A stretch of DNA of 52,523 nucleotides, taken from positions 3,069-55,591 of IMG/VR virus record IMGVR_UViG_3300030117_002380. The stretch is one strand, 5' to 3'. Below the pieces are notes generated by a model. It searched no databases. It worked only from the letters and a program-made list of their open reading frames with translations, and was not told where the DNA came from. Every line of letters begins with the position of its first letter. Position 1 is the stretch's first letter. Origin of the DNA: a virus. Shown here piece by piece: positions 37,512 through 46,141 of this stretch. The position numbers and the translations under genes were made by a program.

Positions 37512-40000
37512 TGGCTATAGAGCGTGGCCTTGGCGCTGGGGGCATTCCAGATGAAGTACCTTTGAATGAGGGGCTTCTTCAAAACATTATTGAGCTTCCT
37601 CAACAGCCTAGTGTTACGGAGTTCACAGATGGCAGCGCAATTGTTGGTGAGTTTCAGGATGAACAGCCGCCTGCTATGACTGTGCCATTTGATGGTAATC
37701 TTGCAGATGTTATTGATGAAGCAGAGTTAAACAGAATTAGCTCTGACTTAGTTGGTTCAATTGAGGATGATTTGTCTTCCAGAGAAGATTGGGAGGATAC
37801 ATACAAAACTGGTCTTGAGTTTTTGGGCATGAAAACTGAGGAACGGACAGAGCCTTTTGAGGGTTCTTCTGGCGTTATTCATCCTTTGCTTGCTGAAAGT
37901 GTTACGCAGTTTCAAGCACAGGCATATCGTGAGTTGTTGCCTGCAACTGGGCCTGTAAGAACACAGGTTGTTGGCGCACAGAATGAAATGCTTGTTAAGC
38001 AGGCAGAGCGTGTTAAAGACTACATGAACTATATGATTACTTATGAGATGGAAGAGTATGATCCTGAGTTGGATCAGATGCTGTTTTATCTTCCTGTTAC
38101 TGGTTCTACATTTAAAAAGGTTTACTTTGATCCGCTCAAGGGCAGAGCGGTTAGTAAATTTTTACATGCTGAAGATATTATTGTGCCTTATGGCGCGACT
38201 GATTTGTTGTCTTCGCCACGTATTACGCATCGACTTACGATGGATTCCAATGAGATTAAAAAGCTACAGCTTAATGGCTTTTATCGTGATGTTGAGATTC
38301 CAGAGAGTCAATATGGTGGGGAGTATGGCGGTAGTCAGATAGAAGAGTCGATTGATGATGTGCAGGGTGTGCATCCATCTGGACCTTCTGAGGATATAAC
38401 TTTGTATGAGGTACATGCCTCTTTGGATATTGAAGGCTTTGAAGACATGGGGCCTGACGGTATGCCCAGTGGTTTAAAATTGCCTTATATCATAACTATA
38501 ATTGAAAGCTCTGGAGAGGTTTTATCAGTCCGTAGGAATTACGTTGAAGTAGATCCTATGAAACGTGCGAAACAATATTTTGTGCATTATAAGTTTCTTC
38601 CCGGTCTTGGCTTTTATGGCCTTGGTTTGACGCACATGATTGGTGGTTTGGCTCAAGCTTCTACTTCTATTCTGCGTCAACTAATTGATGCGGGTACGCT
38701 CTCCAACCTACCTGCGGGTTTCAAGTCTCGTGGTGCTCGTATTCGTGATGAGGATTCCCCACTTCAGCCCGGAGAGTTCAGGGACATTGATGTGGTTGGA
38801 GGCACCCTGCAAGGCTCTTTGATGCCCCTTCCCTTTAAGGAGCCTTCAGGGACGCTCTATAATCTTATGGGTACGCTTGTGGATGCTGGGCGTAGGTTTG
38901 CGTCTATGGCTGACATGAAGATTGGTGAGATGAGCGGCGAAACGCCTGTTGGTACGACTATGGCGATTATGGAGCGTGGGACAAAGGTTATGTCTGCAAT
39001 TCATAAACGTATGCACTATTCTCAAAAGGTAGAGTTTAAACTTCTTAGCAATATCTTTGCTGAGACAGTGCAGGCATATCCATACGCTGCTGATATGCAA
39101 ATGGGTCCAGAAATATTTGCACAAGACTTTGATGCTAGAGTAGATGTTTTACCTGTATCTGATCCCAATATTTTTTCTATGTCACAGCGCATTGCATTGG
39201 CTCAGACAGAATTGCAATTGGTGCAATCAAACCCACAAATTCATGGTGGTCCACAAGGATTGTATCAAGCGTACCGTAAGATGTACGAAGCATTAGGGGT
39301 TAATAACATTGACGCTATTTTACCCCCGCCTCCACAGCCTATGCCTATGAACCCTGCTAAGGAAAATCAGAATGCGTTGATGGGTGCGCCGTTACAGGCT
39401 TTTCCAGATCAGGATCACGAGTCACATATAGAAACTCACATGGCTGTTATGTCTACGCCTGCTATGGAGCTAAATCCACAGTCTATTGTGGCCTTGCAGG
39501 GACATATACAAGAGCACATTGGTTTGTTAGCCGAAGGACAAGCGCAACAAGAAATTATGTCTCAAATACCACCAGAGCAAATGCAAATGATGCAGCAACA
39601 AGCTCAGATGATGCCACCACAACAAGGACCGCAGGGACCTATGCCGCCTGATCCCATGATGCAGTTTAAGCCTCAAATTGATGCTCGTGCAGCAGAAATC
39701 ATTGCAGAAATGACTGAACAGTTGGCACAAGCTGTAGCTCCACCACCACAGTCTGATCCTTTGGTAGACATACGCAATCAGGAATTGCAACTGAAGGCTG
39801 CTGATTTACAGCGCAAGCAGGAAGAGTTTGACTCTAAGCAGGATCTTAACCGTGAGAAAGAACGTAATGACGTTTTAATCGCACAACAAAGAATTGATGC
39901 TCAGGAAAAGGCAATAGATGAGAGAGCGCGTGTTGCTGAAGAGCGTATTAAAACGCAGCGAGATATAGCTGCGATAAACTCTATAGATAAGCGGAGGTAA
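37511..40000 (+). CDS. portal protein, P22-like
   Basis: 829 aa. The N-terminal half (W-E-D-T-Y-K-T-G, P-F-E-G-S-S-G-V-I-H-P-L-L-A-E-S, L-P-A-T-G-P-V-R-T) and the helical L-G-F-Y-G-L-G-L-T-H-M-I-G segment are typical of P22-like portals (PF16510 type). The C-terminal ~220 residues are Gln/Met/Pro-rich and then a long coiled coil (from ~760), as in the barrel of P22 gp1. Twelve copies would form the DNA channel at one capsid vertex. Confidence 0.88.
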   Translation: MAIERGLGAGGIPDEVPLNEGLLQNIIELPQQPSVTEFTDGSAIVGEFQDEQPPAMTVPFDGNLADVIDEAELNRISSDLVGSIEDDLSSREDWEDTYKTGLEFLGMKTEERTEPFEGSSGVIHPLLAESVTQFQAQAYRELLPATGPVRTQVVGAQNEMLVKQAERVKDYMNYMITYEMEEYDPELDQMLFYLPVTGSTFKKVYFDPLKGRAVSKFLHAEDIIVPYGATDLLSSPRITHRLTMDSNEIKKLQLNGFYRDVEIPESQYGGEYGGSQIEESIDDVQGVHPSGPSEDITLYEVHASLDIEGFEDMGPDGMPSGLKLPYIITIIESSGEVLSVRRNYVEVDPMKRAKQYFVHYKFLPGLGFYGLGLTHMIGGLAQASTSILRQLIDAGTLSNLPAGFKSRGARIRDEDSPLQPGEFRDIDVVGGTLQGSLMPLPFKEPSGTLYNLMGTLVDAGRRFASMADMKIGEMSGETPVGTTMAIMERGTKVMSAIHKRMHYSQKVEFKLLSNIFAETVQAYPYAADMQMGPEIFAQDFDARVDVLPVSDPNIFSMSQRIALAQTELQLVQSNPQIHGGPQGLYQAYRKMYEALGVNNIDAILPPPPQPMPMNPAKENQNALMGAPLQAFPDQDHESHIETHMAVMSTPAMELNPQSIVALQGHIQEHIGLLAEGQAQQEIMSQIPPEQMQMMQQQAQMMPPQQGPQGPMPPDPMMQFKPQIDARAAEIIAEMTEQLAQAVAPPPQSDPLVDIRNQELQLKAADLQRKQEEFDSKQDLNREKERNDVLIAQQRIDAQEKAIDERARVAEERIKTQRDIAAINSIDKRR

Positions 40001-40001
40001 C

Positions 40002-40259
40002 ATGTCTTCATCAGTAAGAGAAAAGATAATTGAACAAATTCGTGCAGCTAAACGTGTAGCAAGAGGTATTGGTAATGCCGTTGAAAAAGGGATCGAGTCA
40101 GCAAACGATAAGCTCGAACATATCGAAGCTAAGGTCGGAGGGGTATCCGCAAAAGCAAGCAGTAGCGATAGCCCTAAGCCAAGCAAAGAAAAAAAAGAAA
40201 CCATCAAAAAAGAAAAAGCCCCAGCGAAAAAACGCGGGAGGCCTCGTAAAAAAGTTTAG
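40002..40259 (+). CDS. lysine-rich protein with AT-hook tail
   Basis: 85 aa. GGAGG 5 bases upstream of ATG and two bases after the portal stop. A helical N-terminal half is followed by a Lys/Ser/Glu-rich linker and a terminal [10 protein letters not shown], an AT-hook-like DNA-binding motif. Its last 185 bases are also read in another frame by the next gene; both frames appear to encode plausible proteins. Confidence 0.55.
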   Translation: MSSSVREKIIEQIRAAKRVARGIGNAVEKGIESANDKLEHIEAKVGGVSAKASSSDSPKPSKEKKETIKKEKAPAKKRGRPRKKV

Positions 40260-40299
40260 CAAAATATCCAGACCCCAGAAATTCCAAGGTATTTTCTGA
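40075..40299 (+). CDS. small conserved phage protein (M-P-L-K-K-G family), overlapping frame
   Basis: 74 aa. AGAGGT 7 bases before ATG 40075. [24 protein letters not shown] and V-A-I-A-L-S-Q-A are the signature of a small protein widespread in phages, ending in a poly-lysine tail. It lies inside the previous gene in the +1 frame for 185 bases, so this stretch is dual-coding. Function unknown. Confidence 0.65.
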   Translation: MPLKKGSSQQTISSNISKLRSEGYPQKQAVAIALSQAKKKKKPSKKKKPQRKNAGGLVKKFSKISRPQKFQGIF

Positions 40300-40311
40300 T
40301 TTTATAGTATT

Positions 40312-40348
40312 TTTACTTGTGTTTCCCTTAAAATAGCATACTGTATGC
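40312..40348 (+). promoter_or_regulatory. possible promoter with GCATAC-T-GTATGC palindrome
   Basis: TTTACT (40312-40317), 16 bases, TAGCAT (40334-40339) resembles a weak promoter. The perfect inverted repeat GCATAC/GTATGC (40336-40348) overlaps the -10 and ends 3 bases before the ATG at 40352, which has no ribosome binding site. The site could be an operator or drive a leaderless transcript. Confidence 0.3.
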
Positions 40349-40351
40349 GGC

Positions 40352-40549
40352 ATGGACGCACTACATCTTGCTGATTATCTTTTAAAGAACATACGAGAAC
40401 GTGATTCTAGGTTAAAAGATAAGCTTGCAGATGGTTCGATTACTTCTTGGGAGGAGTATCGGTATATTGTAGGAGAAATACGCGGGATGGCCTACACTGA
40501 GCAAGAAATTCAGACCGCGATGAAGGGTATAGAATACGGAGATGACTAA
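40352..40549 (+). CDS. small helical protein, 65 aa
   Basis: Helical, acidic, with W-E-E-Y-R-Y-I-V-G-E-I-R-G-M-A. This type of protein is commonly found near portal and co-chaperonin genes of marine phages. No Shine-Dalgarno is visible before the ATG. It overlaps the co-chaperonin gene by 8 bases. Function unknown. Confidence 0.6.
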   Translation: MDALHLADYLLKNIRERDSRLKDKLADGSITSWEEYRYIVGEIRGMAYTEQEIQTAMKGIEYGDD

Positions 40550-41003
40550 AAAGTTATTCGTTCCAGACAGATTAGCCACATCTGGTATGCCAAAGCCAAT
40601 TAAAAAAGCTTTTGCAGAGACAAACAAAGTAAAAAATGAAGAAGATCCATCTAAAATGGAGCTTTCTGCACTTGAAAGATTACCACAGCCTACTGGGTAT
40701 CGTATAAGTATTATTCCATATTACCCTAGCGCACAGACTAAAGGTGGTTTATATGTTCCTGATCAGGTACGTGAGCGCGAAGCCTTTGCAACAGTAGCCG
40801 CTTATGTAATTAAACTTGGTCCTGATGCGTATAATGACTCCCAAAAGTTCCCAAATGGTCCTTGGTGTAATGAAAAAGATTGGGTTCTTATAGGAAGATA
40901 TGCTGGAAATAGGTTTAAAGTGGAAAATCTTGAGGTTCGTATTATAAATGACGATAATATTATCGCTACAATCCTTGACCCTAAAGATATTTCGTATGTA
41001 TAA
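40542..41003 (+). CDS. GroES/gp31-like co-chaperonin
   Basis: 153 aa. From about residue 48: P-T-G-Y-R-I-S-I-I-P, G-G-L-Y-V-P-D (mobile-loop region), A-A-Y-V-I-K-L-G-P-D-A-Y, P-W-C-N-E-K-D-W-V and R-Y-A-G follow the Cpn10 pattern. It probably replaces host GroES on GroEL to fold the coat protein, as T4 gp31 does. Adjacent scaffold and coat genes support this. Confidence 0.78.
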   Translation: MTKKLFVPDRLATSGMPKPIKKAFAETNKVKNEEDPSKMELSALERLPQPTGYRISIIPYYPSAQTKGGLYVPDQVREREAFATVAAYVIKLGPDAYNDSQKFPNGPWCNEKDWVLIGRYAGNRFKVENLEVRIINDDNIIATILDPKDISYV

Positions 41004-41027
41004 GTCAATTAAGAGCAGGAATTAAAT

Positions 41028-41954
41028 ATGGCTGAAGCAGAACGCGAAGAAGACATCGAAAAAGGTGCTTCTGTAGAAATTGAAGAAGATCAGTATGAAG
41101 CTGCGACTGTTGAAGTTAGCGCGGACGATACTTCTGAGACTGAAAAAGAAGTAAAGTCTACTAATGATGATGAACTTGGTGATTATAGTGAGCAAGTTCA
41201 GCGTAGAATTAATCAACTAACTGCCAAACGTAAACAAGCTGCTGAAGAGGCTGCTGCTGCTGTGCAATATGCACAACAAATGCAGTATGAAAACGAGCAA
41301 ATGAAACGCAGTTTGCAGCAAATGAGTGTTGGTTATAATACTGAAGCTGAAACAAGGTTAAAATCACAAGAAGAGCAGGCTACGAAAGCTTATGCTGAAG
41401 CGTCTGAGGCTGGAGATTACGAAAAGGCCGCAAAAGCACAGCAAGCGATGGCCCAAATAGCAGTCGCTAAGGAAAAAATTCGTGTTCAAAAGGCTAAAAT
41501 AGAAAGGCAACAGGCTCAAACACAACAAGTGCAAGAGCAGCCTCAACAAGCCCCGCCACCACAGCAAGCTCAACCTCAAGCGCAACCTCGTGATCCTAAA
41601 TTAGAAAAGTGGCTAGAAAAAAATACTTGGTTTGGACAAGACCGCATTATGACACGCGCTGCTCAAGCCATTCATGAAACATTAGTGTTAGAGGAGGATT
41701 TTGACCCTACAAGTGACGATTACTATAAAGAAATTGACACTCGTATGAGAACAGAAATGCCTCACAGGTTTAAGGAGAAACGGTCCAGCGCCCAAACTGT
41801 TGCTCCTGCGTCTTCAAATGGACGGTCAGTAAAATCAGGGCGGAAAAAGTCGGTGGAATTAAGCCCCGGTCAAGTTGCTTTTGCAAAGAAGATGAAGATT
41901 CCTTTAGAACGCTATGCAAAAGAAATTGCTAAAATAGAAAGTCGGAGTAGTTAA
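41028..41954 (+). CDS. scaffolding protein
   Basis: 308 aa. Acidic N-terminus, a long Gln/Ala/Glu-rich coiled coil (about 55-180), a Gln/Pro linker, and a C-terminal folded part (W-L-E-K-N-T-W-F-G, then a basic tail) that is the usual coat-binding end. Position just before the coat gene cluster and composition fit a capsid scaffold. Confidence 0.75.
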   Translation: MAEAEREEDIEKGASVEIEEDQYEAATVEVSADDTSETEKEVKSTNDDELGDYSEQVQRRINQLTAKRKQAAEEAAAAVQYAQQMQYENEQMKRSLQQMSVGYNTEAETRLKSQEEQATKAYAEASEAGDYEKAAKAQQAMAQIAVAKEKIRVQKAKIERQQAQTQQVQEQPQQAPPPQQAQPQAQPRDPKLEKWLEKNTWFGQDRIMTRAAQAIHETLVLEEDFDPTSDDYYKEIDTRMRTEMPHRFKEKRSSAQTVAPASSNGRSVKSGRKKSVELSPGQVAFAKKMKIPLERYAKEIAKIESRSS

Positions 41955-41955
41955 T

Positions 41956-42426
41956 ATGGCAGACAGGACTTCACGCGAGTTAAACACGCGGGACAGCCAA
42001 GAAAGGCGAATGGATTGGAGGCCCGGTTCTGCTTTAGAAGCCCCGGAACCCCCTTTGGGGTACAAGCATCGCTGGATTCGTGAATCAGTGATGGATTATG
42101 ATGATAAAACTAACGTTCATAAGAAACGGCAAGAAGGTTGGGACCTCGTTCGCGCCGAGGAGCACCCAGAATGGACAGGACCAGTTGTAGATGAGGGACG
42201 GAACGCAGGCACAATAGGTGTTGGCGGTTTAGTTCTTGCTCGTATTCCCATCGAAATGGCTGATCAGCGGAAGAGACATTATGAAGATGTCACACAAACT
42301 CAAATGGATGCAGTTGATCGTGACTGGATGAGAGAAAACAATCCAGCCATGCCTAAACTTGCTCCGCAACGTAAATCTTCCGTTTCCTTCGGCAAGCGAA
42401 GGTCGGATTCTTCTAATGGAGAGTAA
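41956..42426 (+). CDS. capsid-associated hypothetical protein, 156 aa
   Basis: Starts one base after the scaffold stop. P-L-G-Y-K-H-R-W-I-R-E-S-V and W-D-L-V-R-A-E-E-H-P form a recognisable marine-phage family always encoded between scaffold and coat. Charged and soluble, with a basic C-terminus. It may be a second scaffold or a chaperone of the coat. Confidence 0.6.
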   Translation: MADRTSRELNTRDSQERRMDWRPGSALEAPEPPLGYKHRWIRESVMDYDDKTNVHKKRQEGWDLVRAEEHPEWTGPVVDEGRNAGTIGVGGLVLARIPIEMADQRKRHYEDVTQTQMDAVDRDWMRENNPAMPKLAPQRKSSVSFGKRRSDSSNGE

Positions 42427-42429
42427 AAA

Positions 42430-43014
42430 ATGGCGAATCAAGACGCTGCTTTCGGTATGCGTCCCATTGGCAGGATAGGGGGAACTCCCTATACTGGCGG
42501 GACAAGCCGATACAGAATCGCCGCAAACTACGGTACGTCTATATTCCAAGGTGACATGGTTGCTCAAGTCACTGGAGGAACTGTAGAGGTTCATGCCGAT
42601 GGCGGAACCGTGCCTATTGTTGGCGTATTTAATGGATGTCAATTTACTGACCCCACAACTGGCGAACAGAAGTTTCAAAACTTCTATCCTGCAAGCACTA
42701 ATGCTTCTGACATTATTGCTTTTATCATTGATGACCCAATGGTGATCTTTGAGATTCAGTGTAATGCAGCATTTCCGATTGCTGATCTATTTGGCAATTT
42801 TGATATTGTTTACACTAGTGCAGGCAGCACAACTACTGGTATTTCTGGTGCGGAATTAAACGTGGCTGACGGTGGAACGGGAACAACCCTTTCTGTTAAG
42901 GCTATTGATATTTCTGAAGATCCAGAAAATAGTGATGTGTCGTCTGATGCAACGAATGTGAAAGTTGTCATTCAAAACCATATATTCGGCGTCAAAGGCG
43001 CTGGGTTGGCATAA
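42430..43014 (+). CDS. capsid decoration-like structural protein
   Basis: 194 aa, ATG 3 bases after the preceding stop. Beta-rich: G-M-R-P-I-G-R-I-G-G-T-P-Y-T-G-G, V-P-I-V-G-V-F-N-G-C and a Gly/Thr/Ser-rich middle. Such proteins next to the coat gene usually decorate or stabilise the head. No enzyme motif. Confidence 0.6.
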   Translation: MANQDAAFGMRPIGRIGGTPYTGGTSRYRIAANYGTSIFQGDMVAQVTGGTVEVHADGGTVPIVGVFNGCQFTDPTTGEQKFQNFYPASTNASDIIAFIIDDPMVIFEIQCNAAFPIADLFGNFDIVYTSAGSTTTGISGAELNVADGGTGTTLSVKAIDISEDPENSDVSSDATNVKVVIQNHIFGVKGAGLA

Positions 43015-43026
43015 GGAGATTGAATT

Positions 43027-43935
43027 ATGGCTATTTCACGTTCACAACTACAAAAAGAACTCGAACCGGGCCTTAACGCCCTGTTTGGGATGGAATATGA
43101 TCGGTACGAAAACCAACATGCCGAAATCTATGAAACTGAAACCTCAGATCGTGCATTTGAGGAGGAGGTGATGTTAGTCGGATTTGGGAATGCTCCTACG
43201 AAGGCTGAAGGTTCTGGAGTTGGTTTCGACATTGCAAACGAAGCTTTCACAGCGCGTTATACACATGAAACAGTAGCACTTGCTTTTGCTCTTACAGAAG
43301 AAGCTATTGAAGATAATCTGTATGACCGCCTTGGTGCTCGTTATACTCGTGCTCTCGCACGTTCTATGGCGCACACTAAGCAGGTTAAAGCTGCTGCAAC
43401 GCTTAATAATGCGTTTGATAGCAGTTTTACAGGTGGTGATGGCAAGGAACTTTGTGCAACTGATCACCCCTTAGCTGGTGGTGGCACGTTCCGCAACGAA
43501 CCTTCGACTGCTGCTGACCTCAACGAAACGTCACTTGAGAATGCTCTTATTGACATTTCAACATTCGTTGATGAACGCAACATGATTATTGCTCTTCGTG
43601 GTATGAAATTGATTATTCCACCACAATTGCAATTTATTGCAGATCGTTTGCTTGAGTCAACTTTGCGCCCAAGTACTGCGGACAATGACGTAAACGCAAT
43701 TCGTAATATGGGTATGGTTCCAGAGGGTTATACTATTAATCACTTTTTAACAGACCCAGATGCGTTTTTTATCAAAACAGATGCTCCAAACGGCTTTAAG
43801 CACTTTGAGCGTTCTCCAATGGCTACAAACATGGAAGCTGATTTTGATACAGGAAACATGCGTTTTAAAGCCCGTGAGCGTTACAGCTTCGGATTTTCAG
43901 ACCCACGTTGCGTTTTTGGTTCCCCCGGAGCGTAA
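43027..43935 (+). CDS. major capsid (coat) protein, HK97 fold
   Basis: 302 aa. N-terminal L-N-A-L-F-G-M-E-Y helix, a long helix L-A-F-A-L-T-E-E-A-I-E-D-N-L-Y (spine), M-A-H-T-K-Q-V-K-A-A, the L-I-I-P-P-Q-L-Q segment and a C-terminal R-E-R-Y-S-F-G-F-S-D-P-R strand are the usual order of Mu gpT-like HK97-fold coats. Good ribosome binding site. The transcript is ended by a strong UUCG terminator, consistent with a very abundant protein. Confidence 0.85.
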   Translation: MAISRSQLQKELEPGLNALFGMEYDRYENQHAEIYETETSDRAFEEEVMLVGFGNAPTKAEGSGVGFDIANEAFTARYTHETVALAFALTEEAIEDNLYDRLGARYTRALARSMAHTKQVKAAATLNNAFDSSFTGGDGKELCATDHPLAGGGTFRNEPSTAADLNETSLENALIDISTFVDERNMIIALRGMKLIIPPQLQFIADRLLESTLRPSTADNDVNAIRNMGMVPEGYTINHFLTDPDAFFIKTDAPNGFKHFERSPMATNMEADFDTGNMRFKARERYSFGFSDPRCVFGSPGA

Positions 43936-43993
43936 ACTGTGATATATACAGGATACCATTGATTTTTTCATTTGGTTCCTCCCGAAACTGAAC

Positions 43994-44027
43994 AGGGGCG
44001 ACTTCGGTTGCCCCTTTCTTTTTGTTT
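43994..44027 (+). terminator. UUCG-loop terminator after the coat gene
   Basis: AGGGGCGAC (43994-44002), loop TTCG, GTTGCCCCT (44007-44015), nine paired positions including one G-T, followed by a T-rich tract to about 44027. UUCG tetraloops are unusually stable. Confidence 0.88.
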
Positions 44028-44041
44028 TATTTTATGTATAG

Positions 44042-44082
44042 TATAATTATTCCTGACAGTTGCATTGGGCGACTGACACTAG
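44042..44082 (+). promoter_or_regulatory. TATAAT promoter for the second structural operon
   Basis: A consensus TATAAT (44042-44047) follows the coat terminator; the -35 is poor (T-rich). CTAG (44079-44082) is 31 bases further on, then GGAG before the ATG at 44101. It probably restarts transcription for the genes to 52523. Confidence 0.5.
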
Positions 44083-44100
44083 CCAAGACAGGAGACAGAT

Positions 44101-44583
44101 ATGGCTAACACGACTTTCTCAGGACCAGTGCGTTCTGAAAACGGTTTTAAAAACATTGTTAAAAGTTCAACTACTGGAGATCTTACCAGTGAAATAACTT
44201 TATCACTATACACTGCAACAGTAACTGTTGCGGATGGTGCTACTACTGGTAAGGAATCTGCAATCGGTATTCCATCTAATTTTATTCCAATGGGTGTAAT
44301 GATTGCCGTAACTGGTGCAGCATCAAACAGTGTAACTCTTAATGACATTGGAACAGATGCAGATACTGATGGCTTTGTAGATGGCATATCTGCGGCGGTT
44401 AATAGCACTGGCTTCAAGGGTTTCTTTCCATGCAACGGCGTTTTAGGCATGTCTGGTGGCACAACAACTGCTGCTACAGCTACAGCAGATGAAGTAGAGA
44501 TTGTTCTCTCTGGTGATCCCGGCGCTGATACAACTGTAGTCATGAAGTTTTTTGGTATTTCAAGCTCATCCGATGCTTCTTAA
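44101..44583 (+). CDS. beta-rich virion protein, 160 aa
   Basis: Opening M-A-N-T-T-F-S-G-P-V-R-S-E-N-G-F is a frequent start of marine phage structural proteins. The rest is Thr/Ala/Gly/Val-rich beta with few charges. First gene after the coat terminator; likely capsid or tail surface protein. Confidence 0.55.
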   Translation: MANTTFSGPVRSENGFKNIVKSSTTGDLTSEITLSLYTATVTVADGATTGKESAIGIPSNFIPMGVMIAVTGAASNSVTLNDIGTDADTDGFVDGISAAVNSTGFKGFFPCNGVLGMSGGTTTAATATADEVEIVLSGDPGADTTVVMKFFGISSSSDAS

Positions 44584-44604
44584 TTTTTATAAGGAGTAAA
44601 TGAT

Positions 44605-45009
44605 ATGGCTGATGCTGTAGCAACCCAAACGCTTCAAGATGGAGAAAAAGTAGTCGTTCAGAAGTTTACTAATATTTCTGATGGCACAGGTGAATCTGCT
44701 GTTGTTAAGGTGGATGTTAGCGCACTTAGCACTAATGCTCGTGGTCAAGCTTGTACTGGTGTCACGATAGAAGAAATATGGTGGCAGTGTATTGGTATGA
44801 AAGTACAAATACTGTTCGATGCAAGCACTGATGTTATGGCTATTGAACTTGGTGAAAATCAAAGTGGTAATCATGACTACAGATCCTTTGGTGGCCTAAC
44901 AAATAACGCAGGTTCTGGAAAAACAGGAGATGTAGCGTTTACCACAGTAGGTCATACGAGCGCAGACACATATACAATTATTCTGTACATGCGGAAAGAG
45001 TATGGCTAA
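44605..45009 (+). CDS. beta-rich virion protein, 134 aa
   Basis: AAGGAG 8 bases before ATG. Beta-sandwich-like sequence with I-E-E-I-W-W-Q-C and Y-T-I-I-L-Y-M-R-K-E-Y-G. Similar in length and placement to small head/tail proteins of related marine phages. It overlaps the next gene by 8 bases. Confidence 0.55.
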   Translation: MADAVATQTLQDGEKVVVQKFTNISDGTGESAVVKVDVSALSTNARGQACTGVTIEEIWWQCIGMKVQILFDASTDVMAIELGENQSGNHDYRSFGGLTNNAGSGKTGDVAFTTVGHTSADTYTIILYMRKEYG

Positions 45010-45286
45010 ACGCTCTGATAAGATGCCAAAGCGCAATAAAAAGAATTTTCGCCCCACAAAAAAAGGGGCGGGAATGACCAAAGCTGGTGTGGCTGAGTAT
45101 CGGCGTAAAAACCCCGGATCTAAGCTTCAAACTGCTGTAACAAAAAAGAAAAATCTTACTAAAAAAGAAAAAGCAAGGCGTAAATCTTTTTGCGCTAGAT
45201 CTGCTGGGCAAATGAAGAAGTTTCCTAAAGCAGCAAAAAATCCTAATTCTCGTTTGCGGCAGGCAAGAAAAAGATGGCGTTGTTAG
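45002..45286 (+). CDS. DUF6321-like very basic protein, 94 aa
   Basis: K-G-A-G-M-T-K-A-G-V-A-E-Y-R-R-K-N-P-G-S-K-L, then F-C-A-R-S-A-G-Q-M-K-K-F-P-K-A-A and a C-terminal R-K-R-W-R-C match the small, strongly conserved DUF6321 family of phages. Over a third of residues are Lys or Arg. Candidate DNA-binding virion protein. Confidence 0.7.
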   Translation: MAKRSDKMPKRNKKNFRPTKKGAGMTKAGVAEYRRKNPGSKLQTAVTKKKNLTKKEKARRKSFCARSAGQMKKFPKAAKNPNSRLRQARKRWRC

Positions 45287-45519
45287 ATAAGCAAGTTAAA
45301 ATCATACTTGGCACAAGTTTTGTTATTGGTGTTGTTGGAGTTGCTTACTCGTGGGCTTCTTGGACAACAAAAACTCTTATTGCTGTAGATAAAAGAACAG
45401 AAGTAATGGCTGTTCAAATAGATTTTATTAAGTCTGAGATGGAGAAAACATATGGCAATGTCCCGCAGTCAGATGTCGAAGCAAGTATCCAAACCTCCAC
45501 GAAGAAAGAAGAAAACTGA
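45274..45519 (+). CDS. single-span membrane protein, 81 aa
   Basis: Hydrophobic segment at about 8-27 (I-I-L-G-T-S-F-V-I-G-V-V-G-V-A-Y), then a helical acidic part. Overlaps its neighbours by 13 and 68 bases. Its position among basic proteins is unexplained; function unknown. Confidence 0.5.
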   Translation: MALLDKQVKIILGTSFVIGVVGVAYSWASWTTKTLIAVDKRTEVMAVQIDFIKSEMEKTYGNVPQSDVEASIQTSTKKEEN

Positions 45520-45799
45520 TCCAAAGAAAGGCACAGGTAAAAAACCAAAAGGTAGTGGCAGAAGGCTCTATACAGATGAAAATCCAAAAGATACCGTTTC
45601 TATAAAGTTTGCAACACCGAAAGATGCGCGAGACACTGTAAGAAAGGTAAAAAAAGTTAAAAAACCTTTTGCTAGAAAAATACAAATACTGACTGTTGGT
45701 GAACAAAGAGCTAAGGTTATGGGCAAAAATGAGGTTGTAAATATTTTTCGTAAAGGCAAAGATAGTTTAAGAAAGGCTAGAAAAAATGCAAAAACTTAG
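45452..45799 (+). CDS. basic small protein, 115 aa
   Basis: GGAG 7 bases before ATG. Begins M-A-M-S-R-S-Q-M-S-K-Q, an opening seen in marine phage small proteins, followed by P-R-R-K-K-K-T and many Lys/Arg. Probably nucleic-acid-binding or a structural cement; unrecognised fold. Confidence 0.55.
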   Translation: MAMSRSQMSKQVSKPPRRKKKTDPKKGTGKKPKGSGRRLYTDENPKDTVSIKFATPKDARDTVRKVKKVKKPFARKIQILTVGEQRAKVMGKNEVVNIFRKGKDSLRKARKNAKT

Positions 45800-46010
45800 C
45801 GGTATGCCAAGAGGTCTTACTTATTACAAAAAGGGTGGTAAGGCATCTAAAAAATCAAAAGGTAGTAAAATTTGTCCAGAGGGTAAAGCATGGGCAAAAC
45901 GTACTTTTGATACTTATCCATCAGCCTATGCAAACTTAGCAGCTTCTAAATATTGCAAAGATCCTAACTATGCCAAAAAAGCTAAAGGTGGCAAAAGAAA
46001 GGGTAGATAA
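45786..46010 (+). CDS. basic small protein with C-P-E-G-K-A-W-A-K motif, 74 aa
   Basis: K-I-C-P-E-G-K-A-W-A-K, T-Y-P-S-A-Y-A-N-L-A-A-S-K-Y-C-K is a recognisable small phage protein family; flanks are Gly/Lys-rich. Two cysteines about 30 residues apart may form a metal site. Overlaps the neighbours by 14 and 1 bases. Confidence 0.6.
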   Translation: MQKLSGMPRGLTYYKKGGKASKKSKGSKICPEGKAWAKRTFDTYPSAYANLAASKYCKDPNYAKKAKGGKRKGR

Positions 46011-46141
46011 TGACAATTAGTAGACGAAATAAAGCTGCTGTAAAAAAAGTTATTAAAGGTTTAAGTAAGGCTTCTAAAACACATGCCAATCAAGCAAAAA
46101 AGCTTAAAAAAGTAATTAAACCCACAAAAAGGCGCAAGTAG
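46010..46141 (+). CDS. basic microprotein, 43 aa
   Basis: ATG at 46010 overlaps the previous stop by one base (TAATG), and the next gene starts at the base after its stop. 17 of 43 residues are Lys or Arg, with no acidic residue. Perfect packing between two genes is the main support. Likely binds DNA or RNA non-specifically. Confidence 0.5.
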   Translation: MTISRRNKAAVKKVIKGLSKASKTHANQAKKLKKVIKPTKRRK

